A stretch of DNA of 64,000 bases from Bacteroidia bacterium. GTDB lineage: Bacteria > Bacteroidota > Bacteroidia > 2-12-FULL-35-15. The stretch's first letter is position 1; every line of letters begins with the position of its first letter. The position numbers and the translations under genes are program-made. This document shows, piece by piece, positions 16,301 through 24,959 of the stretch. The stretch spans positions 186,001 through 250,000 of the forward strand of contig JAURXZ010000006.1 in the NCBI GenBank assembly GCA_030654175.1. Reading direction: 5' to 3'. The notes below the pieces were generated by a model. That model was not told where the DNA came from, searched no databases, and saw only the letters and a program-made list of their open reading frames with translations.

Positions 16301-17248
16301 CTACTCCATTAATCCTCTACCAATTTTATTCAATTTCTTCTCCGCTTTAAAATCGATAAGGAGTTTATCCAAAATACCATTAATAAAAAGTTTACTTTTA
16401 GGTGTACTGTATATCTTTGATATTTCAATAAACTCATTCAATGAAACTTTAACCGGGATATTTGAAAAATATAATATTTCAGTAATAGCCATCTGCATGA
16501 GTAAAACATCCATCATTGCAATACGTTCTACTTCCCAGTTTTTTGTTTTATCACCAATTAATTTTTTTGTTTCATCATACTGCATAACCGTTTGACGAAA
16601 CAGGTCCTTTATAAACTGCTCATCTTCTTCTCTATCTTTATAAAGAGGTAACAAAGCAAAATCAGGGGTTGAATTTTCTTTAAATGACTCAATTGTTTTT
16701 ACAACCATTGGATTTACAAGATAAATATCATCTCCCCAATGCAAGTTTCTTTCCTCGTAAAAATGGTTCAGCAATTCAAAGTCAGCCATGTGCTCTTTGA
16801 ACACTTCAATGGCAAAATCAAGATGTGTTTTATATGAATCATCAGAAACATTCATATAATTATCATACTCTTCACTTGCCTTAATATTGTTGAATATTTT
16901 TTTTACCAGTTCAAACTCGTTAGACCAGCTGATTCTCCTGTTATTCATTTCGCGCTTCAAATGAATATTTTCTACAAGTTGCAAAATAAATTTATTCTCA
17001 ATAAATTTCAGATTCGGATTCAGATCGTTGCTGGTCGGAAGCCTTTTGTTCTTAGCCTCTTCACTCAATACAGTAGCTACGTGATGTAATTCTACAAGAA
17101 AAGCTAACTGGTATATATAGAGATCATAAATTTTATCTATGCCTGTAAAAAGATCGCGCTCACCTTTTGGCAGATCCTTATTATCGGATTGAAAAAACGC
17201 ATACAACGCCTGCATTACTTTTATTCTTAAATACCTTCTGTTTAACAT
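16301..17248 (-). CDS. nusB: transcription antitermination factor NusB (long Bacteroidota form)
   Basis: 315 residues, about twice the length of E. coli NusB. The start MLNRRYLRIKVMQALYAFFQSD is the family N-terminus, and the C-terminal NusB core includes LFRQTVMQYDE, WEVERIAMMDVLLMQMAITEILYF, PVKVSLNEFIEISKIYSTPKSKLFINGILDKL. The extra ~150 residues in the middle are the charged helical insertion seen in Bacteroidota NusB. It binds boxA RNA with NusE (S10) to prevent termination in rRNA operons. First gene of the nusB / DUF1573 / yajC / ybbR group. Confidence 0.93.
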   Translation of the reverse strand: MLNRRYLRIKVMQALYAFFQSDNKDLPKGERDLFTGIDKIYDLYIYQLAFLVELHHVATVLSEEAKNKRLPTSNDLNPNLKFIENKFILQLVENIHLKREMNNRRISWSNEFELVKKIFNNIKASEEYDNYMNVSDDSYKTHLDFAIEVFKEHMADFELLNHFYEERNLHWGDDIYLVNPMVVKTIESFKENSTPDFALLPLYKDREEDEQFIKDLFRQTVMQYDETKKLIGDKTKNWEVERIAMMDVLLMQMAITEILYFSNIPVKVSLNEFIEISKIYSTPKSKLFINGILDKLLIDFKAEKKLNKIGRGLME

Positions 17249-17395
17249 TCCCTACTTTGAATTACAAATCTTTACTAATTTACGAATTTTAAGCATCCTA
17301 TTATCACTATCTCACTGTCAACACCCTTCGGCTAATGCTCAGAAAAAAATTCCAGGGGAACCTGTTGCTTCGAACTAACAACTAAAAACTATCAA

Positions 17396-18502
17396 CTAAA
17401 AACCTAATTTAACCTTACCAATATCAGCAATACGTTTTTCAGCAAGACGATTAGCAGCCATATACGTAGGAATGTTTTGTTCCTTGGCTACTTTAAAAAT
17501 ATTCAACGTTGTCTGATAAATTTTTTCGGCATGAGCCAATGCACGCTCACGGTTATAACCTTCCAGTTCATAATAAACATTAATGATACCGCCTGCATTT
17601 ACTACAAAATCGGGAGCATATAAAATCCCTTTTTCAATAACCATTTTGCCATGTACGTTTTCATCGGCCAATTGATTGTTTGCCGATCCGCAAATAATGG
17701 AACATTTTAAACGATTTAATGTATCTGTATTTACGGTTGCACCAAGGGCACATGGAGCATAAATATCCATTTCCATATCGTACACCATTTCAGCAGAAAT
17801 AACTTCGGCACCTGTTTCTTTTGCAACTGCCTTTAAACGTGTTTCATTGATATCATTAATAAAAACTTTAGCACCATCTTTTACCAGGTAGTGAACAAGG
17901 CTTTCGCCAACATGTCCAATCCCTTGTACTACTATTTTTTTACCTGATAAACTTTCGTTCCCCCATTTTTCATGAGCGGATGCTTTCATTGCAATATATA
18001 CACCATAAGCTGTAACCGGAGAAGGATCACCACTTCCACCCATATTTTCGGGCAAACCGGTAACAAAATCAGTTTCCATTTTAATGTACTCCATGTCTTT
18101 TGTAGAAATACCAACATCCTCGGCAGTAATGTATTTACCTGCAAGGCTATTGATAAATTTACCAAACCTGCGCATCAATGCTTCACTTTTTTGTGTTTTT
18201 GAATCACCTATGATTACAGCTTTTCCACCACCCAGGTTTAAACCGGCAACAGATGATTTATAGGTCATACCGCGGGAAAGGCGCAATGCATCCGTAAGTG
18301 CTTCCATTTCATTCTTATAGGTCCACATGCGGGTACCGCCAAGACTTGGTCCAAGAACAGTATTGTGTATCGCTACAATTGCTTTTAATCCGGTTTCATT
18401 ATCATTACAAAACAAAACTTGTTCATGATTATTCAAGGTCATTTGCCCAATCACAGGATTTTCAGCCAATGACGAATTTTTAATATCTAAAACTTCTATC
18501 AT
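17396..18502 (-). CDS. Glu/Leu/Phe/Val dehydrogenase (leucine-dehydrogenase-like)
   Basis: 368 residues. NAD-dependent oxidative deamination of an amino acid to its 2-oxo acid. Two active-site lysines are visible in GMTYKSSVAGLNLGGGKAVI (K82 and K94), and the Rossmann motif is VQGIGHVGESL. Length and sequence fit the leucine/valine/phenylalanine dehydrogenase branch rather than the larger glutamate dehydrogenase. Substrate choice cannot be fixed by eye. It is transcribed away from the ABC exporter gene (divergent 200-bp gap). Downstream, 147 bp without a gene precede nusB. Confidence 0.9.
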   Translation of the reverse strand: MIEVLDIKNSSLAENPVIGQMTLNNHEQVLFCNDNETGLKAIVAIHNTVLGPSLGGTRMWTYKNEMEALTDALRLSRGMTYKSSVAGLNLGGGKAVIIGDSKTQKSEALMRRFGKFINSLAGKYITAEDVGISTKDMEYIKMETDFVTGLPENMGGSGDPSPVTAYGVYIAMKASAHEKWGNESLSGKKIVVQGIGHVGESLVHYLVKDGAKVFINDINETRLKAVAKETGAEVISAEMVYDMEMDIYAPCALGATVNTDTLNRLKCSIICGSANNQLADENVHGKMVIEKGILYAPDFVVNAGGIINVYYELEGYNRERALAHAEKIYQTTLNIFKVAKEQNIPTYMAANRLAEKRIADIGKVKLGF

Positions 18503-18703
18503 TATTTATTTGTTTAAAGTGTTTATTTTATTTAGTATTTTTGAGGCTACTAAACCATATCACCTGCATTTTATTTCCGGCACAAAATTATATTAATTTT
18601 CCGAGTTGAAGCACGGTTGCTTAAAGTTAATTAAGCACCAAGATACGGTTTCCCTCTTTAATTTACTTTAACTGGCTGAATATAAGCTACACAAGCTATA
18701 ATA

Positions 18704-20458
18704 ATGAAATCTCTCATCTATTTAAACAAATACTTTTTAAAATACAAATGGCGGCTGTTATTGGGTGTTTTATTCGTTGGTATTTCAAATTATTTCGCAG
18801 TTGATGGTTTTATCTATGCAGGACAAGCGGTTGACTTTATTCGTAACAATATAAACAACCCTGATAAAGATTTTTTAATCAGTGAATTAGTGCGATATGC
18901 CGCAATAATACTTGGATTAGCCCTTTTGAGCGGAGTGTTTTTATTTTTTACCCGACAAACAATTATTGTGATGTCGCGGCTGGTTGAATACGACCTCAAA
19001 AATGAAATTTATGCGAAATATCAACAACTGGATGTGGCTTTTTATAAACGCAACAACACCGGTGATATGATGAACCGTATCAGCGAAGATGTGGGACGTG
19101 TGCGGATGTATATTGGCCCTGCGGTAATGTATATTTTAAATACTCTTTTTCGGTTTATATTAACGATAACGGCAATGCTTCATGTAAATGCCCAACTTAC
19201 CTTGTATGTGCTGATCCCATTACCTTTACTGGCATTTGCAATTTATATCGTTAGTTATACGATCAATAAAAAGGGAACTTTAATTCAAGAAACGTTATCA
19301 GATATCACCACACATGCACAGGAAGCATTTTCCGGTATTCGTGTGTTAAAAACCTTCGGGCGGGAGGATTTTTCGGTACAGAAATTTGAAGAACAGAGTG
19401 CTGAATACCGCAAACGTACTATGGGCCTGGTAAAAACAGAATCACTATTTCAACCCATTATGATATTATTGATCGGTTTGAGTAATATATTTATTGTTTA
19501 TATTGGTGGCAGGCTTGCTATTGAAGGTAAAATAAGTTTTGGAAATATTGTTGAATTTATTTTATACGTAAATGCTTTAACATGGCCGATTGCATCCCTG
19601 GGCTGGGTAACATCACTTATTCAGCGTGCCGCTGTGTCGCAAACAAGGATCAATGAGTTTTTACAAACACAACCTGAAATTTATAATTCAAATGGTATTT
19701 CAGGTAAAATTGAAGGTGACATTGAATTTAAAAATGTAAGCTTTACCTATCCCGATTCAGGTATACAGGCTTTGAATAACATATCATTCAGCATCAAAAA
19801 AGGAAGTTCTGTAGCTATTATTGGTCGCACAGGATCGGGCAAATCAACTATTGCAAATCTCATTTGCAGGTTATATGATGTAAATTCAGGTGAAATAGTG
19901 ATAGACAATAAAAATATTAAAAACATCAATTTATTTGAATTGCGCTCGCAAACCGGCTATGTGCCGCAGGAAGTGTTTTTGTTTTCGGATACTATCTCCA
20001 ACAATATTGGCTTTTCGATGGATCAGAAAGATAATATAGCAATAGAAGAAGCCGCAAAAAACGCTGCGATTTATGATAATATTATGGATTTCCCTTTAAA
20101 ATTTGAAACCATTGTTGGTGAACGCGGAATCACACTATCAGGTGGACAAAAACAACGTATTTCCATTGCCCGGGCGATTATTAAACAACCACAATTATTG
20201 ATCTTTGATGATTGCCTTTCGGCTATCGACACCGAAACAGAAGAAAAAATCCTCAACAATTTAAAAAAACTAATGGCAGGTAAAACCTCTGTTATCATCA
20301 GTCACCGCGTATCCTCCGTTAAAAATTCAGATACTATAATTGTTCTTGACCAGGGACAAATCATTGAACAGGGAAATCATCGTGAATTGATAAACAAAAA
20401 AGGAAGCTATTACGAGCTTTTTAAAATGCAACAATTGGAAGAAGAGTTGATGGCCTAG
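18704..20458 (+). CDS. ABC transporter half-exporter (membrane and ATPase domains fused)
   Basis: 584 residues. Six membrane helices in ~1-310 followed by the ATP-binding cassette. Walker A GRTGSGKST is near residues 374-382, the Q-loop is TGYVPQEVFLFS, the signature LSGGQKQR is near 480 and the H-loop is ISHRVSSV. Walker B is LLIFDDCLSAID: aspartate stands where the catalytic glutamate usually is, as in MdlA/YheI-type half transporters that pair with a canonical partner. No partner gene is adjacent, so homodimer or distant partner is open. Probably exports a lipid, peptide or drug. Single-gene unit. Confidence 0.9.
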   Translation: MKSLIYLNKYFLKYKWRLLLGVLFVGISNYFAVDGFIYAGQAVDFIRNNINNPDKDFLISELVRYAAIILGLALLSGVFLFFTRQTIIVMSRLVEYDLKNEIYAKYQQLDVAFYKRNNTGDMMNRISEDVGRVRMYIGPAVMYILNTLFRFILTITAMLHVNAQLTLYVLIPLPLLAFAIYIVSYTINKKGTLIQETLSDITTHAQEAFSGIRVLKTFGREDFSVQKFEEQSAEYRKRTMGLVKTESLFQPIMILLIGLSNIFIVYIGGRLAIEGKISFGNIVEFILYVNALTWPIASLGWVTSLIQRAAVSQTRINEFLQTQPEIYNSNGISGKIEGDIEFKNVSFTYPDSGIQALNNISFSIKKGSSVAIIGRTGSGKSTIANLICRLYDVNSGEIVIDNKNIKNINLFELRSQTGYVPQEVFLFSDTISNNIGFSMDQKDNIAIEEAAKNAAIYDNIMDFPLKFETIVGERGITLSGGQKQRISIARAIIKQPQLLIFDDCLSAIDTETEEKILNNLKKLMAGKTSVIISHRVSSVKNSDTIIVLDQGQIIEQGNHRELINKKGSYYELFKMQQLEEELMA

Positions 20459-20750
20459 AAGATAAGAACATAAACAGGCTGCAATATTCAGCTGTAAAAT
20501 GGTATTAAATACCACAAAAAACTTACCCAATAAGCAGATGCGGGATGGAAACCCCAATATTGGAGTTCTTTATAATAAATCCCCAAAAATCGCAACAATT
20601 AAACTATTCATACGCTTATTTAAGCAGTTCGTAGACAAAAACTCATAGTTAATATTAATGAAAAGTTATTAACAAGCCTTGTTTTTTGTTTTTATATTTT
20701 AAATATTTGCCAAAGAATTTATATAAAAACCAACAATTTCAGTTATTAGG

Positions 20751-21128
20751 ATGGAAGAAGGATTTGAAAAAAACGGAGTAGAAAGAGAAGAAATATTCTC
20801 TAAAGCTGTAAGAGCGGGGAAAAGAACCTATTTCTTTGATGTAAAAAGCACCAGGGGAAATGACTATTACCTAACAATTACTGAAAGCAAAAAGCGTTTT
20901 GGCGATGATGGTAAGTTCTTTTATGAAAAACATAAGTTGTTTTTGTACAAAGAAGATTTTGAAAAATTTACGGAAGGTTTTGCTGAGGTAATCGAGCACA
21001 TTAAATCAATTTCTCCTATTGAAGTTGCTTCCTCTGAAACTGCTACACAGGAAGAAGTATCAACATCTGAATCACCAAAAACTGACAACAGTTTTTCTGA
21101 TGTGAATTTTGAAGATTTAGATAAATAG
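20751..21128 (+). CDS. DUF3276 / PUR-alpha-like nucleic-acid-binding protein
   Basis: 125 residues. The first ~85 residues (EIFSKAVRAGKRTYFFDVKSTRGNDYYLTITESKKRF ... FYEKHKLFLYKEDFEKFTEGF) match the small PUR-type domain (DUF3276) conserved in Bacteroidota and spirochaetes, which binds single-stranded DNA or RNA; the bacterial role is not settled. The C-terminal ~40 residues are an acidic, Ser/Thr-rich low-complexity tail. Monocistronic: an upstream AT-rich gap of 292 bp and a terminator at 21200-21231. Confidence 0.88.
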   Translation: MEEGFEKNGVEREEIFSKAVRAGKRTYFFDVKSTRGNDYYLTITESKKRFGDDGKFFYEKHKLFLYKEDFEKFTEGFAEVIEHIKSISPIEVASSETATQEEVSTSESPKTDNSFSDVNFEDLDK

Positions 21129-21199
21129 AAATTTCTTTTTATTCTTTCCATTAGTCTTTCCTAAGGACACTATTATTAATCAGTGATGCTAAAATCACA

Positions 21200-21231
21200 C
21201 AAAACAATGGCTTTTAAAGCTATTGTTTTTT
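21200..21231 (+). terminator. rho-independent terminator after DUF3276 gene
   Basis: AACAATGGCTTT pairs with AAAGCTATTGTT (one mismatch) and is followed by TTTTTCTGTTT on the plus strand, about 72 bp after the stop codon. Confidence 0.75.
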
Positions 21232-21323
21232 CTGTTTCCGGGTAACTTATACCCTTCCGGCAAGACCGCTATAACTCTTCTTGCAAGTAATTCCCAACAA
21301 ATTTTATTTTTTTTTTAGAAAAC

Positions 21324-21373
21324 TTGCTTATTTAAATAAAACAATCTACTTTTGTAAGCGAACACTCACTTAC
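21324..21373 (+). promoter_or_regulatory. promoter and palindromic operator of the tetR gene
   Basis: TTG (21324-21326), 20 bp, then TACTTTTG (21347-21354), an exact TAnnTTTG -7 element. Beginning at its last base is the 20-bp imperfect palindrome GTAAGCGAACACTCACTTAC (21354-21373), 7 of 10 base pairs symmetric, placed over the expected transcription start. That is where a TetR-type repressor would block its own gene. A shorter relative of the palindrome lies at the start of the tolC gene (24966-24982). Confidence 0.65.
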
Positions 21374-21503
21374 TTTAATTCAAACAAAACAAAAAAACAA
21401 AAACTGAATCATTCCATATTTACTGATAATAGGTCTTCCATGACTTTTTAAGTTGCAGTTTAAAATAGTATTCAGGTAGTCATTTTTTACAAAAAAAATA
21501 ACG

Positions 21504-22106
21504 ATGGAAAATAAAAAATTCACAGAACGACAAATAGAAATCATAGAAGCTGCCACAAAAAGGATTGATGAACATGGTATCCAGGATTTAACGATAAAAA
21601 CACTTTCCTCTGATTTAAATCTATCGGAAGCCGCATTGTACCGTCACTTTAAAAGCAAAAATGAAATTTTACTTGGTTTACTTACCTATTTTATTGAAAA
21701 TATGAAAAAGAGGCTTGAAGTTATCCTCTCCAAAACCAATACAAGTCCATCAGAACTATTGAAAGAAATTTTCGAATCCCAATTAAATACATTTGTTAAA
21801 AAGCCTTCAATTGTAAGTGTTATTTTTTCGGAAAGTATTTTTCAATTTAATAAGGAATTATCAAATACAGTTTCTTCTATGATACAAGTAAATCAAAATC
21901 ATATCGAAAACATTATTAAAAAAGGCCAGGCGAATGGGACTTTCACTAAAGCTATTGGTGTTTCTACAACAGCAACAATTATTATGGGAGGCATGAGAAT
22001 TACAGTTCTAAAATGGAAATTAACAGGCCATAAATCTGATCTGATAAAAGACGGTAGCAAAGTATTAAATGGAATATTAAAATTGATAGAGGTTAAGCAA
22101 AAATAA
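21504..22106 (+). CDS. TetR/AcrR-family repressor
   Basis: 200 residues. The N-terminal helix-turn-helix is clear: RQIEIIEAATKRIDEHGIQDLTIKTLSSDLNLSEAALYRHFKSKNEILLGLL, the standard TetR pattern with recognition helix EAALYRHF. The C-terminal ~140 residues form the ligand/dimer domain, which cannot be assigned a ligand by eye. It heads a run of same-strand genes (membrane protein 8 bp downstream, lipoprotein, CoA-disulfide reductase, then the efflux operon), and its probable operator occurs both before itself and at the efflux operon. Confidence 0.93.
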   Translation: MENKKFTERQIEIIEAATKRIDEHGIQDLTIKTLSSDLNLSEAALYRHFKSKNEILLGLLTYFIENMKKRLEVILSKTNTSPSELLKEIFESQLNTFVKKPSIVSVIFSESIFQFNKELSNTVSSMIQVNQNHIENIIKKGQANGTFTKAIGVSTTATIIMGGMRITVLKWKLTGHKSDLIKDGSKVLNGILKLIEVKQK

Positions 22107-22114
22107 CAAACCCA

Positions 22115-22507
22115 ATGAAAACCATTATTTTAAGATCATCGGCAGTTTTAATAACTCTATTTGCAATGGTAACTCTTTTCATGAGTACCTCGGTACTATT
22201 TGATCTATTCGGAATACGAGAGAAAGAAGGTAATTATGTATTATTTGTTGTCCTCTCCAATTTTATTGCCGGATTCCTTTACCTGATTGCAGCTTATGGT
22301 TTATTTAGCGAAAAGAAATGGTCCACAAAATTGATCTTAATTACAACTTTGATTCTTATCGTAAGTTTTGCAGGTTTATTAATTCACGCGAATACAGGAG
22401 GCATTTATGAGCAGAAAACAATCACAGCCATGATTTCACGCATCGCCATTACAGGTGCATTTGCATCAATTTCTTGGTTTTTTATAACACAAAAAAAATA
22501 CAATTAA
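22115..22507 (+). CDS. small integral membrane protein, four helices
   Basis: 130 residues with four hydrophobic segments (about 5-32, 40-64, 72-92, 100-123) and little else. The start lies 8 bp after the tetR stop, so the two are cotranscribed. I do not recognise the family for certain; small four-helix proteins beside TetR regulators in Bacteroidota are usually uncharacterised. The next gene starts 36 bp downstream, after a run of A-rich spacer. Confidence 0.75.
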   Translation: MKTIILRSSAVLITLFAMVTLFMSTSVLFDLFGIREKEGNYVLFVVLSNFIAGFLYLIAAYGLFSEKKWSTKLILITTLILIVSFAGLLIHANTGGIYEQKTITAMISRIAITGAFASISWFFITQKKYN

Positions 22508-22542
22508 TACGAAATAAAAAAACAAAAAAACAAAAAAAAACA

Positions 22543-23034
22543 ATGAAAAAACAAATAATAATAACTGTTGTGGCATGCATAAGCATGGCTTACGGTTGCA
22601 GTGATCCAATTACGAAAGAAAACAATGAAACCGTAAAGGCCCAGCAAGAGCCCATATCAGCGTCCACGGAAACCGAACACCATCATAATGAAGGCGCTTC
22701 CATTGAATTAAATAATGGTCATAAGTGGAAAATAGAAGTTGAAATGATGAAGTACATTACAAATATGCAATCAGATGTAAAGCTGTTTTCTGAAGCAAAC
22801 AATAAAAATCTGAACGACTACGCTATACTTGGAGCCGGTCTGCAGAAAAACGTTGATCTGTTAACCTCAAATTGCACCATGAAAGGAAAGGCTCATGACG
22901 AGTTGCACAAGTGGCTTTTACCTTATATTGATATGGTGGATAAATTTAATAAATCAAAAAATGAAAGTGATAATCAGGCTATATTTAAAGAAATAGAAAA
23001 CTCTTTTGTTCTATTTAATCAGTACTTTGAATAA
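22543..23034 (+). CDS. hypothetical lipoprotein, His-rich N-terminus
   Basis: I start at the ATG at 22543, which begins a lipoprotein signal (MKKQIIITVVACISMAYGCS); the longer frame from 22474 would overlap the preceding gene and add only Lys/Gln-rich sequence from the poly-A spacer. About 163 residues. After the lipid Cys come a low-complexity linker and ETEHHHNEG, a possible metal-binding patch, then LNNGHKWKIEVEMMKYITNM and a helical domain with two further His/Cys positions (SNCTMKGKAHDELHKWL). It belongs to a periplasmic family of unknown function that I have seen beside sulfur or metal genes. Fits the TetR operon. Confidence 0.7.
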   Translation: MKKQIIITVVACISMAYGCSDPITKENNETVKAQQEPISASTETEHHHNEGASIELNNGHKWKIEVEMMKYITNMQSDVKLFSEANNKNLNDYAILGAGLQKNVDLLTSNCTMKGKAHDELHKWLLPYIDMVDKFNKSKNESDNQAIFKEIENSFVLFNQYFE

Positions 23035-23138
23035 TACAAGAATGCACATTATGATATTTACTTTGTAATGTAACCTATGTTACTGATTATAAGTTCTGAT
23101 ATGAGTACGTTTGTTCTTAAATCAATATAACCATAAAA

Positions 23139-24824
23139 ATGAAATATATAATAATAGGAGCAGTAGCAGGCGGAGCCAGCACTGCAGCAAGACTTAGAAG
23201 ATTAGACGAGCATGCCGAAATTATAATGTTCGAAAAAGGAGAATATATATCTTATGCCAATTGTGGCCTGCCTTATTATATAGGTGATGTAATTAAAGAC
23301 CGAAACGCTTTATTGATTCAAACAGCATCCGCATTTAATAAAAGATTTAACATTGATGTAAGGACAATGACTGAAGTACTAGCCATTAACCCCGCATCAA
23401 AAACAGTAACAGCTAAAAACCAAATTACAGGAAAGGAATATGAGGAGAACTATGATAAATTAGTACTATCACCCGGTGCTGATCCTATTCGTCCTCCTTT
23501 GCCCGGCATAACTAATGAAGGAATATTCACACTCCGAAATGTGAATGATACCGATCATATTAAAGAATTTGTACAACAAAAAAATGTAAAGAAAGCTGTA
23601 ATTATCGGGGCCGGATTTATAGGGCTGGAAATGGCCGAAAATTTACATAGCCTAGGGATGGATATTACGGTTATAGAAATGGGAAACCAGATATTAGCAC
23701 CATTAGATTTTCCGATTGCGGCTATTGTTCAACAACACATACGCTCCAAAGGTGTTAATTTGCTTCTCAATTCTGCTGTTACCGCATTCGAGAAAAACAA
23801 TTCTAAACTAAATGTTTTATTAAAAAGTGGAGATGAAATAACTGCCGATATAGTGATCCTCTCAATTGGTGTAAAACCTGATACCCGATTGCCAATCAAA
23901 GCCGGACTTAAAATCGGAGATGCAAAAGGAATATGGGTTAATGAATATTTACAAACATCCGACCCGGATATTTATGCAGTTGGAGATGCGATAGAATTTA
24001 AAAATCCAATTACAAATCAATCCATGAATACATACCTTGCCGGCCCGGCAAACAAGCAAGGGCGTATATGTGCTAATAACATTGTATCGGGTAATGTTCA
24101 AAAATATAACGGTGCTATCAATACCGCTATTGTCAAGGTGTTTGATATGACTGTTGCCACCGCAGGAACTGCCTCGAAGCACCTTACGAAAGCAGAAATA
24201 AAACATATTGTATCCACAACATACAGCGGATCACATGCAGGTTATTATCCGGGCGCGCAGGAAATGAGTATTCAAATTGCTTTCTCTCCCAAAGATGGTC
24301 GCTTATTAAGTGCACAAATAGCGGGTTATGATGGTGTAGATAAACGAATAGATGTATTGTCGTCCGTTATAAAAAGAAACAGCAACATTTATGAATTAAC
24401 AGAATTTGAGCACGCATACGCCCCTCCTTACTCATCGGCTAAAGATCCGGTAAATATGGTTGGATTTGTTGCAGAGAATATTTTACAAGAGAAATTAAAA
24501 GTTTTCTACTGGGACCAGGTTGCCACTATTTCAGATAGCGATATATTATTAGACATCAGAAGTAAAGAGGAATTTGACAAAGGCTTCATTCCAAATGCAA
24601 TTAATATTCCAATAGATGAACTAAGAGACAGGATAAGTGAGTTGGATCTAAACAAAAACATATATGTTTATTGTCTTGGCGGAGTGAGAGGATATTTGGC
24701 TCAACAGATATTAAAACAAAACGGATACAAAAAGATTTTAAACTTATCGGGGGGGTATCAATTATGGGATATCTGTAATAAAGAAATTGATCAAACCAAA
24801 ACAGCTGAAATAACAATTGCATGA
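23139..24824 (+). CDS. CoA-disulfide-reductase-like flavoprotein fused to rhodanese
   Basis: 561 residues. FAD-binding GAVAGGASTAARLRRL at the N-terminus, single redox cysteine at C42 in SYANCGLPYYIG, NAD(P)H-binding VIIGAGFIGLEMAENL near 155, a second FAD motif YAVGDAIEF near 280, then the dimerisation domain. Residues ~460-550 are a rhodanese domain with active-site loop CLGGVRG near 512. Proteins of this CoADR-Rhd type reduce CoA disulfide, CoA persulfide or polysulfide. With the TetR gene and the His-rich lipoprotein it suggests a response to reactive sulfur or another thiol stress, which is an inference. It is closed by a strong terminator. Confidence 0.9.
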   Translation: MKYIIIGAVAGGASTAARLRRLDEHAEIIMFEKGEYISYANCGLPYYIGDVIKDRNALLIQTASAFNKRFNIDVRTMTEVLAINPASKTVTAKNQITGKEYEENYDKLVLSPGADPIRPPLPGITNEGIFTLRNVNDTDHIKEFVQQKNVKKAVIIGAGFIGLEMAENLHSLGMDITVIEMGNQILAPLDFPIAAIVQQHIRSKGVNLLLNSAVTAFEKNNSKLNVLLKSGDEITADIVILSIGVKPDTRLPIKAGLKIGDAKGIWVNEYLQTSDPDIYAVGDAIEFKNPITNQSMNTYLAGPANKQGRICANNIVSGNVQKYNGAINTAIVKVFDMTVATAGTASKHLTKAEIKHIVSTTYSGSHAGYYPGAQEMSIQIAFSPKDGRLLSAQIAGYDGVDKRIDVLSSVIKRNSNIYELTEFEHAYAPPYSSAKDPVNMVGFVAENILQEKLKVFYWDQVATISDSDILLDIRSKEEFDKGFIPNAINIPIDELRDRISELDLNKNIYVYCLGGVRGYLAQQILKQNGYKKILNLSGGYQLWDICNKEIDQTKTAEITIA

Positions 24825-24877
24825 TTTAATCAAATGAATACCCAGAGGCAGAGCCTCGAGGTATTCATTTGATTAAA
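24825..24877 (+). terminator. strong nested hairpin terminator
   Basis: Perfect 18-bp arms TTTAATCAAATGAATACC (24825-24842) and GGTATTCATTTGATTAAA (24860-24877), with an inner GAGGC/GCCTC stem in the loop. It begins right at the stop codon of the flavoprotein. A scrambled relative of the same sequence lies at 31376-31553 after the efflux operon, so it is also a repeat family. Confidence 0.8.
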
Positions 24878-24959
24878 CCTTTTACCATAAAATCGATTCT
24901 AAATACAAGGATGAATAAACAACGAAAACTTAATTAATTCTAAAAAAATTTGCCCAATC